DNA from: Clostridium puniceum
GTDB taxonomy: Bacteria > Bacillota > Clostridia > Clostridiales > Clostridiaceae
Direction: 5' to 3'
Assembly (NCBI RefSeq): GCF_002006345.1
Contig: NZ_LZZM01000127.1
Coordinates: 16,309 to 80,308, forward strand
Length of the DNA: 64,000 nt
This document shows, one piece after another, positions 56,877-64,000 of this stretch (position 1 is its first letter; each line of letters begins with the position of its first letter). The translations under genes and the position numbers were made by a program. The notes beneath the pieces are model-generated. The model searched no databases, had not been told where the DNA came from, and worked only from the letters and a program-made list of their open reading frames with translations.

Positions 56877-58127
56877 ATGATAAACAAAAAAATAAGTAAA
56901 GTATTAGGACCAATTCTTGGAGTTATGGGATTTATGTTAGCTATAGGTGTATTAGAAGTTCCGGCTTTTGCAGATAATAATGTACAAGCAAGTTCTAAGT
57001 ATGCAGAGAGTGTACATTCTGCTACAGTTATTTATAAAGATTATTCAATCAATGTAAATAAGAGCATTGAGCAAAATGGATTAAAAGTAACCTTAGAGAA
57101 GGCAGTAGCAACAAAGCATAAATTAAAAGTAGTGGTTAAGGTGGAAAGCAACCAGCCTTTTGATAAAACTAAAAATAATAATTCAATAGTTCAAGTACTT
57201 TATGGAGAAAATAATTTTGGTGGTGGAGGTACGTCAAATGATTATCTAGATGATAAAACTTTGTTAATGACTATAGAACAAGATAATGATGAAGAAGAAT
57301 TTCCACAAAAGGGCGAATTAAGGCTGGATGTGGTATTTCCTAATTACAAAGTTAATATAGGAATGGATGCAAGCGTAGATTTTTCAGACTCATTTAAAAA
57401 TATAATTGAAAAAGATATATCAACAAAAATATCAGAATCTGATTGTACATTAAATAAATTAGAGTCTGATGTTTTGGGAACAGCAATTGCGTATAGTGAA
57501 CCTCGAAAAGACTATGATAATAGACTTGTAGATTCTTCAATGATATTAAAAGCTGGAGATAGAATGTACAAACTAAGATCTTCTAGCAGTCATTCTGATG
57601 CGAAAGGAACAAAAGGAACTTATGAATCCAAAGCAGCAACTTATGATAGACTTAAAGATAAAAAAGATATAAGCATAATACCATTAGGTTGTGATATAAC
57701 TTGGACAGAGATTAGAAAGACACATAAGGATAATAATGGGAAAAAAGATGCTAATAAAGAAATGGTTAATAATGTAAACTGTGAAAAATATTTTAACTTT
57801 TCTGATGGAAGCAAAGGAGAGATATCTAATATAGAAAGAAATGATAATAGTGTAAAAGTATATTGCAAGGGTAATTCAGAAAAAGCAAGTTTGTTAATGG
57901 CAAGTAATATAAGAATGTATTATCAGTTTGTGGAAGGTAAAGTTAATTATATTAATTACGAAAGCGATAAGAATATGAGTTTTTATAAAGATCCAAATGA
58001 TGCTCTTGGATATGTTGTAGAATTTGATAATGTAGAAAAAGACAAAGCATTAGAGCTAGGTTTTGACAATAATATAAAACAAATAGATAGATATAAAGTA
58101 GGTAAGGAAATACAAGTATCTAAATGA
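56877..58127 (+). CDS. Secreted DUF4179/DUF5643-type protein
   Basis: 416 aa, signal peptide (MINKKISKVLGPIL..VPAFA-D). Residues ~50-130 resemble a DUF4179-like beta domain (SIEQNGLKVTLEKAV), ~190-300 a DUF5643-like region, and the C-terminus is beta-rich. Family members are often extracytoplasmic partners of anti-sigma systems, but no sigma factor gene is here. Preceded by a conserved-looking leader and followed by a strong terminator; next genes are agrB-agrD-agrC-like. Confidence 0.65.
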   Translation: MINKKISKVLGPILGVMGFMLAIGVLEVPAFADNNVQASSKYAESVHSATVIYKDYSINVNKSIEQNGLKVTLEKAVATKHKLKVVVKVESNQPFDKTKNNNSIVQVLYGENNFGGGGTSNDYLDDKTLLMTIEQDNDEEEFPQKGELRLDVVFPNYKVNIGMDASVDFSDSFKNIIEKDISTKISESDCTLNKLESDVLGTAIAYSEPRKDYDNRLVDSSMILKAGDRMYKLRSSSSHSDAKGTKGTYESKAATYDRLKDKKDISIIPLGCDITWTEIRKTHKDNNGKKDANKEMVNNVNCEKYFNFSDGSKGEISNIERNDNSVKVYCKGNSEKASLLMASNIRMYYQFVEGKVNYINYESDKNMSFYKDPNDALGYVVEFDNVEKDKALELGFDNNIKQIDRYKVGKEIQVSK

Positions 58128-58159
58128 GACACATTCAAAAAATAGCAGGATTTATTTAG

Positions 58160-58212
58160 AAAAAGTCATATAATTTGTAATATTTTTTTGTTACAGATTA
58201 AGTGACTTTTTT
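58160..58212 (+). terminator. Rho-independent terminator
   Basis: AAAAAGTCA..TAATTTGTAA / TTACAGATTA..TGACTTTTTT, ~20 paired bases, T-run. Confidence 0.85.
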
Positions 58213-58584
58213 AGTTATGTATTTAGTTAATTTGATTTTCTAGAAACTAATTGTATTTTCTCTTATTTCATACAATTTTAGAGCAGCGAAAATACCATTT
58301 TCACATCCTTAATATCTATTTCAACACTCTATGTCTCAGAAGTACTTTACGAAGAGAATAAAAGTTTTCAAGTACGAGTATTCTGCTAAATGCATATCTG
58401 GTGGAGTTTTTGTTACATAACATATTAAAATACACTTTAGTTTTTTGTAAAGGAATAATTACTGAACTTTATAAAAATGAGAATTTTATAAACAAATATA
58501 ATAATTTTTATAAATATGTTGAAATTTAACAAATATAGGATTATAATATATATGAAATTAAAAAAATATAAAAGAGTGATAAAA
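58213..58584 (+). other. Intergenic region before agrB
   Basis: About 370 bp with no clear gene. The last part is extremely AT-rich. Two ATGs (58516, 58552) are in frame with agrB but lack Shine-Dalgarno sites. Confidence 0.35.
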
Positions 58585-59154
58585 ATGGTGAAAAGTGTTT
58601 CTAAGAGAATTATTCAAAGTATATCAATAAATGAAAAGTATAATAAAGATGAACTTGAACAAATGGAATATGCTTTAGTAACTATTTTATTTGAATTGAT
58701 GAAAATGATTTCATTAATAATTATTTTTTCATTATTTGGATACTTTAAAGAAGCGACAATTATTGTAGGAATAATGTGTTTGGTTAATCCTTTTATAGGA
58801 GGATATCATGAAGACACTCAAATTAAGTGTTTTATAGCAACATTGCTATTAGCAGCTGGAAAATTGATTTTAAGTTTGCAATGTAATCTTAGTTTTCTAA
58901 GTAATTGCATTTTAATTTTCCTAAGCATATTTTGCGTATGGAATCAAGCTCCAGTAATAAATTCAAAAATGCCAATTACCCGCCCAAAGCTTATAAAGAA
59001 AAATAGAGTTAGAGGTCTAAGGAATTTAATAATACTTGGATTGCTATCTATAGTTTTATATAACTATAGTAGTTATTATTCATTAATAACTTGGACAATC
59101 CTATTTGAAGCTATACTAATGTTTAATAAAAGAGAATACAAAGGAATAATATAA
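58585..59154 (+). CDS. agrB: AgrB-like membrane peptidase
   Basis: About 189 aa from ATG 58585. Catalytic-type motif GGYHEDTQIKC, with the conserved His and Cys of AgrB (His and Cys, 7 apart), in a protein with four to six hydrophobic segments; N-terminal amphipathic helix (MVKSVSKRIIQSISINEKY). AgrB cleaves AgrD and forms the cyclic thiolactone/lactone. Directly upstream of an AgrD-like peptide and an AgrC-like kinase. Confidence 0.8.
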   Translation: MVKSVSKRIIQSISINEKYNKDELEQMEYALVTILFELMKMISLIIIFSLFGYFKEATIIVGIMCLVNPFIGGYHEDTQIKCFIATLLLAAGKLILSLQCNLSFLSNCILIFLSIFCVWNQAPVINSKMPITRPKLIKKNRVRGLRNLIILGLLSIVLYNYSSYYSLITWTILFEAILMFNKREYKGII

Positions 59155-59199
59155 TTTAAGAGTGGTTAATAAAAGAAAAATTAAAGGGAGATGGGTTTT

Positions 59200-59325
59200 A
59201 TGATAAAAAAAATATTAGGTGAATTTTTAAAGAAATTATCAGATGTAATGATTACAGAGGCTACAGCATCACTTGTGGGAAGTGGCGTTGAAGAAATGCC
59301 TGAATCTATGAAAAAATTAAGATAA
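59200..59325 (+). CDS. agrD: AgrD-like autoinducer precursor without cysteine
   Basis: 41 aa, not long enough for standard ORF thresholds, behind GGGAG (59186). N-terminal amphipathic helix MIKKILGEFLKKLSD; then TEATASLVGSG and the acidic VEEMPESMKKLR tail. S24 is 10 residues before P34, as the ring Cys of S. aureus AgrD is before its conserved Pro, so S24 would form a lactone (S-L-V-G-S). No Cys in the peptide. The residues of the putative ring are not the bulky aromatics typical of AIPs. Confidence 0.65.
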   Translation: MIKKILGEFLKKLSDVMITEATASLVGSGVEEMPESMKKLR

Positions 59326-59357
59326 ATTTATAAATAGACTCAGGGGGGTAATTGGTA

Positions 59358-60599
59358 TTGAATATTATAGACCTTATAACTTCAATATTGCAATCAACAA
59401 TATTAGCTTATACAATATTTTATTGTGAGGATAAAAATCAAAAAATAAATTTTTTTAGTATTTTTACAATATTTTTAGTTATAACAAATTTTTTTATAGA
59501 AACATTTGGAAATAATTTTGAAATATCTATATTTATAACTCATATATTATGTTTAAGCGCAATAGCGTTAGTTTATAGAAAAAATATTTTAAGTGCATTA
59601 ACAGCGTTTACAATAACTTATTTTATTATTCAAGCATATACTATGTTATTTGGAAATTTGATTTTTGAATATGTTAAAGGAATATGTCCAATAGAATATA
59701 TAAATTATGAAACAATTTTTATAATTTATATTCCACAATGGATAGTATTATTGTCATGTTTCAAATATATACATAAAATAAAACAAATTTATAGTTTTAT
59801 AATAAATGAAGAATTGTATACAACATTTTTAATAATAAGCTTTATTCTTGATTTTATAATAAATTTTTATCTTATGACATTAAATGTACAAAGTCAGTTA
59901 TTAAAAAATATGACATATATAATATTTTTTATGTTTTTAATAAGTATTATAGTTTATTTTTTGAATATTCATAAGAAATCAGAGCAAATATATAAATTAA
60001 ATAAATCTCTAGGAATTAAAAATAGTGAACTTAGAGAAATTAAAAATAATTATGCATCACAAATTTCATATTTATATGAGCTTGGGCTTATGGAGAATTT
60101 TGAGGATTTAAAAAAATCTCTAAAAAATATTATAAATAAAAATGAATCTACTCCAATGGATGTAGAAGTTAGTGAAAACAAACAATCGCTATTAGAAGTT
60201 GCACTAAAGCCCGCTATAGATAAAGGTATAGATGTTATAATCGAAGAAAAATGTGATTTTGGCTTGATAAAGATTAATGAAATGGAGATATATAGGGTTA
60301 TAACTAATATAGTAAATAATGCAATTAAGGCAGTTAATGGTAAAGGGATAATAATTGCAAAAAGCTATGAGTATTTAGGAAATGCAGTAATACTACTTTC
60401 AAATAATGGACCTAAAATAGAAGAACATTATTTGAAAGATATTTTTAAAGCTGGATTTACAACTAAGGATAACGCTGATAACAGTCATGGATATGGATTA
60501 AGTATTGTAAAAGATTTGGTGGAAAGTCATAGTGGGACAATACATGTTCAAAGCACTGATACTGTTACTGAATTTAAAATAATTCTACCTCTAAAATAA
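59358..60599 (+). CDS. AgrC-like membrane histidine-kinase homologue lacking the canonical His
   Basis: About 413 aa from TTG 59358 (GGGGGGT upstream; TTG 59352 also possible). Six hydrophobic segments in the first ~205 residues, then a DHp-like helix and a GHKL ATPase: N-box NNAIKAV (~320), GHGYGLSIVKDL (~378). In the DHp helix, position 232-233 (from the 59352 start) reads KNNYASQISYLY, where related kinases have KHDYxSQISYLYG. No response regulator (agrA) is downstream. Confidence 0.65.
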   Translation: MNIIDLITSILQSTILAYTIFYCEDKNQKINFFSIFTIFLVITNFFIETFGNNFEISIFITHILCLSAIALVYRKNILSALTAFTITYFIIQAYTMLFGNLIFEYVKGICPIEYINYETIFIIYIPQWIVLLSCFKYIHKIKQIYSFIINEELYTTFLIISFILDFIINFYLMTLNVQSQLLKNMTYIIFFMFLISIIVYFLNIHKKSEQIYKLNKSLGIKNSELREIKNNYASQISYLYELGLMENFEDLKKSLKNIINKNESTPMDVEVSENKQSLLEVALKPAIDKGIDVIIEEKCDFGLIKINEMEIYRVITNIVNNAIKAVNGKGIIIAKSYEYLGNAVILLSNNGPKIEEHYLKDIFKAGFTTKDNADNSHGYGLSIVKDLVESHSGTIHVQSTDTVTEFKIILPLK

Positions 60600-60623
60600 T
60601 TTAAGATAGTTATTTTAAAATAA

Positions 60624-60668
60624 AAATATATCTTTAAAACTTGTGATTTTAAGGATATATTTTTATTT
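60624..60668 (+). terminator. Rho-independent terminator
   Basis: AAATATATCTTTAAAA / TTTTAAGGATATATTT with short loop. Confidence 0.8.
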
Positions 60669-60802
60669 GTTTATGATACAGTATATGGGTAATCTTTATC
60701 ATCATGACTATTATAAATTATTATATCAGATGAAAATGGTGCCATAGAAAAGAAAAAGAATTTAAATTATTGATAATTTTAGTTTATGATATAATAAATG
60801 AT
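60669..60802 (+). other. Short spacer
   Basis: No gene recognised; a TGATATAAT block around 60786 precedes the jetC remnant. Confidence 0.3.
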
Positions 60803-61086
60803 GTTGATTGTTGATAATCCTTTTGATAAAGTATCAAGTGATTATGTGTTGGATCTAATATTTTTATTTTTAAGCAGTTAGGTTTTTAAATCATAGCATT
60901 AATGTACATATAGAAGGAAGGTTTATAAGGACTGTATGTAGTTATAAATTTAGAAGCAGTGAAAATGAAAATAGTCAGATAATAACTAATGATAGAGAAA
61001 TTAAAAAAGCCTCCTTAAAGAAGGCAAATTCGGAAAGATTAGAAAGAATTGGTCAAGTTCATCAAAATATGAGGTTTGATACTTAA
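60803..61086 (+). pseudogene. 3' end of a second jetC
   Basis: Reads TTGATTGTTGATAATCC.., matching the jetC Walker B region (18419 on) and continuing to TTTGATACTTAA, equivalent to the last codons of jetC. Several frameshifts and base losses (for example around 60855-60890). It is 42 kb from the intact jetC and has no other jet genes around it. Confidence 0.85.
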
Positions 61087-61136
61087 GTAATTTTTATATA
61101 AAAAATGATGGATATTTTTGTATATGGGAGGAGCTA

Positions 61137-61760
61137 ATGAATAGAGAAAATCTAAAACTAATTAATAATGACTACAGTCCTTTAATTGAGATAGTGAGAA
61201 GCCTATGCAAAGAGAATAAATCATTAATTATAGCTATTGATGGTAGATGTGGAGGAGGTAAGAGTACTTTAGGAAAATTAATTACAGAGCGGTTTGATTG
61301 CAACCTTTTTCATATGGATGATTTCTTTCTGCCATTTGAGATGAGGACTCCAGAACGTTTAGGAGAGGCAGGAGGGAATGTACATTATGAAAGATTTAAT
61401 GAGGAGGTCATAAGGTCGCTGCAAAATCAAGAAGCTGTAATATATCGGAAATATCTATGTAATAAAGGAGCTTTTGACAATCCTATTAAAGTGGAAACCA
61501 AGCTTTTAAATATAGTTGAGGGGAGTTACAGTTTGCATCCTACACTCAAGAAGCACTATGACTATAAAATTTTTATAGATGTTGCTTCAAATGTGCAGTA
61601 TGAACGTATTCTTAAACGCAATGGAGAAGAAAAGCTCCAAGATTTTTTAAGTAAATGGATTCCTATGGAAGAGCATTACTTTACAGAACTTGACATTAAA
61701 AGTCATTGTGATTTAATAGTAGATACAACAATGATAAATCAACAAACGGCGACTTGTTGA
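61137..61760 (+). CDS. Uridine-kinase-like P-loop protein
   Basis: 207 aa, GGGAGGAG Shine-Dalgarno. Walker A GRCGGGKST (~36-44), LFHMDDFFLP (Lid/Walker B-like), and a phosphate-binding EGSYSLHP. It resembles uridine kinase/phosphoribulokinase-like proteins. Substrate not known; length a little under canonical Udk. Could phosphorylate a nucleoside or sugar. Confidence 0.75.
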   Translation: MNRENLKLINNDYSPLIEIVRSLCKENKSLIIAIDGRCGGGKSTLGKLITERFDCNLFHMDDFFLPFEMRTPERLGEAGGNVHYERFNEEVIRSLQNQEAVIYRKYLCNKGAFDNPIKVETKLLNIVEGSYSLHPTLKKHYDYKIFIDVASNVQYERILKRNGEEKLQDFLSKWIPMEEHYFTELDIKSHCDLIVDTTMINQQTATC

Positions 61761-61786
61761 AAGTGAGATGTTTTACTTACATTAAG

Positions 61787-61818
61787 CATTATAGGTGAAT
61801 AATTTCACCTATAATTTA
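61787..61818. terminator. Bidirectional terminator between converging genes
   Basis: ATTATAGGTGAA / TTCACCTATAAT with a TAA loop and A/T flanks on both sides; serves both the kinase gene and the minus-strand FMN reductase. Confidence 0.8.
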
Positions 61819-61823
61819 ATATA

Positions 61824-62477
61824 TTACTTTATTAAATCAGCACCTATTTCAAAGGCTTTTTGACAATCTAAAGGAAATTGAATTCTTCTATGTTCTGCTT
61901 TTTCTTCTTCAGAAAAGGCATCAGATTTGTATTTTGAATAATCATCAAATTGATAAGTATTATTACTATACATCACTTGTGGTTTTGTAAATATGCGTTC
62001 AATAGAAGATTCTATTTTACTAAAGGATAATTTATAATTTGCCATTTCCATCATTTCTTCTGAAACATTCATTGTATAAATGAAGGCTGTTGGCATTTTC
62101 TTTGGCGCAATTGAAGAATAGTTTTTATCATACACAAAATTAGGGAATAAAAGTCTTTCTAAAAATGATAGTAATTGACCTGACATATTACCAAAATAAA
62201 TAGGAGTTCCAAAGATAATCCCATCAGCTTGAGATAATTTTTCTAAAACTTCATAAATATCGTCTTTTATTACACATTTTCCGTAAGTTTTGCTACCAAG
62301 TCTCTTACAAGCAAAACAGCTCTTACATCCAGTATAGTTTAAGTCATATAAATTAATTATTTCAGTTTCAATTTCTTTATCCTTTGCTGATTCTTTTACT
62401 CCATCTAAAGCTTTTTGAAGCAGTGTAACTGTATTTTTATTTTTTCTTGGACTTCCATTAATAGCATAAACGTTCAT
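61824..62477 (-). CDS. NADPH-dependent FMN reductase / flavodoxin-like oxidoreductase
   Basis: 217 aa, minus strand, GGAAGTG Shine-Dalgarno. FMN-binding NGSPRKNKNT (8-17), then GCKSCFACK, whose Cys set is characteristic of the multimeric flavodoxin-like branch, and GIIFGTPIYFGNMSG. Divergent from an HxlR regulator, 149 bp apart. A copy of its start region is at 36455-36537. Confidence 0.85.
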   Translation of the reverse strand: MNVYAINGSPRKNKNTVTLLQKALDGVKESAKDKEIETEIINLYDLNYTGCKSCFACKRLGSKTYGKCVIKDDIYEVLEKLSQADGIIFGTPIYFGNMSGQLLSFLERLLFPNFVYDKNYSSIAPKKMPTAFIYTMNVSEEMMEMANYKLSFSKIESSIERIFTKPQVMYSNNTYQFDDYSKYKSDAFSEEEKAEHRRIQFPLDCQKAFEIGADLIK

Positions 62478-62626
62478 AATAGCACTTCCTTTTCCTAAAA
62501 TTAAATTTATATTATTTTTAAGAGTTTCTGTTATAATAATAAATTATAAAGATATAAATATACAAGTATGCAGTTTTTTCTGTGTTAGTATAAAAAAGAT
62601 ACTATTGAATTTGAAAGGATGTAATT

Positions 62627-62995
62627 ATGAATAAAGATACTAGTCGTGATAAAGAATTTTCCGGTGATAATATATATGAGATGCAATGTCCAGTTATATA
62701 TGCACTTGATATTGTAGGGCAGAAATGGAGATTACCTATAATGTGGTGTTTATTAGAATTGGAGCCTATTAGGTACAATGAACTAAAAAGAAAAATTAAA
62801 GGTATAACTAATATGATGCTCACAAAATCTTTAAAAGAATTGGAAGAACAAAATCTTATTGTTAGAACTCAATATGAAACCATTCCTCCTAAAGTTGAAT
62901 ATTCTTTAACAGAAAGAGGCAGAGCATTGCTTCCTGCCTTGAATGAATTGAAAAAATGGGGTGAAGAACAATTAAAAATTAAGGATTCGAAATAA
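62627..62995 (+). CDS. HxlR-family winged-helix regulator, copy 2
   Basis: 122 aa, GAAAGGA Shine-Dalgarno. MQCPVIYALDIVGQKWRLPIMWCL, RYNELKRKIKGITNMML and VEYSLTERGRALLPAL are the HxlR core. The conserved Cys in QCPV is present. Paralogue of the regulator at 34399-34773; each is paired with a divergent flavoenzyme gene, so redox or electrophile sensing is likely. Confidence 0.85.
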   Translation: MNKDTSRDKEFSGDNIYEMQCPVIYALDIVGQKWRLPIMWCLLELEPIRYNELKRKIKGITNMMLTKSLKELEEQNLIVRTQYETIPPKVEYSLTERGRALLPALNELKKWGEEQLKIKDSK

Positions 62996-63018
62996 TAATT
63001 TTAACTAATTTAATTTTC

Positions 63019-63759
63019 CTATTCTTTTATAAAAACGATATTTTTGCTGTTTGATTTTTCTTCACTATATCTATAACCAAGTCTATTAAAATTTTTTATT
63101 TCTGATATTTTCTCAATCTTTTCTTCAGCCATATAACGAACCATCTCACCTCTAGCCATTTTTGCTAAGGTTCCTTTGGTTATAATTTTACCTTCTTTAT
63201 ATTCACCAAAGGTACACGATATAAATTGTACTTGATCATTCAGATAATTTTCAATACATTTACTATACTCTTTAGATGCAAGGTTTAATACTATATCTGC
63301 ATCCTGGTATAGTTTTTTAAATAAGCTATCGCCCCAGTAATCATATAGATCTTTATATACTGAAAGTTTTACTGCAGATTGCATTTCAAGCCTGTAAGGC
63401 ACGACACCATCAAAAGGTCTAAGTATGCCATAAAAACCAGACAGAATACATAAATGATTTTCAAGATAATCCAATTGGTGAATATTAAATACATTTGGAG
63501 CCATATATTTATATTGAATTCCTTCATAAGCCAATATTGCTGGAGTAAGTCTTTTACTAAGGTTCATATTAGAAAAGTATTCAAAACTTGGCTTTGCAAT
63601 TTTATCATTACATTTCCATAAACTTTTGGCTTCTTCATAGCTTAAGCTTTGAATATATTTCATTAAAAATTCAGTTTTATCTAAAAAACATGGCATATTG
63701 TGTGTCTCAAATTCTGTATCTACATTCATCTTCTTCGCTGGTGATATGATAACCTTCAA
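63019..63759 (-). CDS. yaaA: YaaA-family peroxide-stress protein
   Basis: 246 aa, minus strand, full length for the family: MKVIISPAKKMN (N-terminal signature), ..LSKRLTPAILAYEGIQYK.., SGFYGILRPFDGVVPYRLEM, and C-terminal ..TKGTLAKMARGEMVRYM. E. coli YaaA binds DNA and limits iron-mediated damage under H2O2. The start follows GGAGGAAT. It convergently faces the HxlR gene with a 24-bp gap. Confidence 0.9.
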   Translation of the reverse strand: MKVIISPAKKMNVDTEFETHNMPCFLDKTEFLMKYIQSLSYEEAKSLWKCNDKIAKPSFEYFSNMNLSKRLTPAILAYEGIQYKYMAPNVFNIHQLDYLENHLCILSGFYGILRPFDGVVPYRLEMQSAVKLSVYKDLYDYWGDSLFKKLYQDADIVLNLASKEYSKCIENYLNDQVQFISCTFGEYKEGKIITKGTLAKMARGEMVRYMAEEKIEKISEIKNFNRLGYRYSEEKSNSKNIVFIKE

Positions 63760-64000
63760 TATAATTCCTCCATATTATAAATTGTTTTCCACATATATTT
63801 CTTATGTAATATTCAATTATTATTTCACATATAATTAATTTGTTATGTCATTAGAATTGATATGTATAAATTATTTACTTGTTTTTATATTATATCATAC
63901 TTAATTTTCAATTCGGAGAATTCAACTAGAAAACGTAATTTATATTATATAAATTTATTAAGCAACTTATTGTAAATTTATAATAAGAGCATTTAAAAAG
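63760..64000 (-). other. Intergenic region upstream of yaaA
   Basis: AT-rich with several A/T blocks that could be -10 elements on either strand; no gene or strong hairpin seen before the window ends. Confidence 0.35.

Noticed and set aside
1..64000. tRNA, rRNA or phage integrase as an island boundary
   Set aside because: None recognised on either strand.

Overview
The window is very AT-rich, nearly all genes start behind a strong AGGAGG-like Shine-Dalgarno, TTG/GTG starts are tolerated, and the gene set (AgrBDC-like module, EFR1 ferredoxin, HxlR regulators, cell-wall-binding-repeat proteins, Amidase_3, DUF4179/DUF5643-like protein) is that of an anaerobic low-GC Firmicute. It most resembles a solventogenic Clostridium (the C. 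beijerinckii / C. saccharoperbutylacetonicum type), but the species is inference. I recognised no rRNA, tRNA or CRISPR array and no complete insertion sequence.

Layout. 1-19.7 kb is a defence island: a NERD-HRDC-HRDC protein, an McrB/McrC-type restriction pair, a DUF1016 (YhcG-type) nuclease, Rpn-nuclease remnants, a SWIM zinc-finger protein, a small retropepsin-like operon, and a complete four-gene Wadjet anti-plasmid operon in the order jetD-jetA-jetB-jetC, followed by a truncated DUF2075 helicase. 20-26.3 kb carries secreted and redox genes: a cell-wall-binding LRR protein, an EFR1 flavodoxin/ferredoxin, a cell-wall amidase and a DUF5050-like secreted protein. 26.6-32.5 kb is a second defence-like patch: a PLD-helicase-DUF3427 protein, a MazG-like pyrophosphohydrolase, and a DUF2075 helicase wrecked by an inserted palindromic element, a stop, a frameshift and a deletion. 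32.5-37.5 kb holds a VCBS-like protein, a nitroreductase divergent from an HxlR regulator, a secreted copper-amine-oxidase-N/cell-wall-binding protein and a split DUF3298-type lipoprotein. 37.7-47.4 kb has a second SWIM protein, an SF1 helicase-like protein without a Walker A, and a giant DUF4132 protein with a small partner. 47.4-53 kb is a patch of small orphan and immunity-like genes, several broken. 53-64 kb has NADH oxidase, a second MazG-like gene, an Arg-rich protein, a secreted DUF4179-like protein with a structured leader, an agrB-agrD-agrC-like module, a uridine-kinase-like protein, an FMN reductase divergent from a second HxlR, and yaaA.

The main theme is repeated duplication followed by decay. 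Intact genes have broken or diverged relatives elsewhere in the window: mcrC (two pieces, 6.7 and 9.3-9.6 kb), jetC (60.8-61.1 kb), DUF2075 (18.8-19.7 and 30.5-32 kb), the 81-aa partner of the retropepsin gene (36.5 kb), the FMN-reductase 5' end (36.5 kb), SWIM proteins (two intact), MazG-like proteins (two intact) and HxlR regulators (two intact). A hairpin-rich element without coding capacity occurs twice: inside DUF2075 (30.54-30.66 kb) and at the jetB-jetC junction (14.08-14.25 kb), where it supplies the jetB stop codon.

The least conventional intact unit is the Agr-like module. Its AgrD has no cysteine (Ser24 sits where the ring Cys should be), its AgrC-like kinase has Asn-Asn where I expect the phospho-acceptor His, and no agrA follows. 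Assignments rest on reading sequence and motifs; no database search was run.
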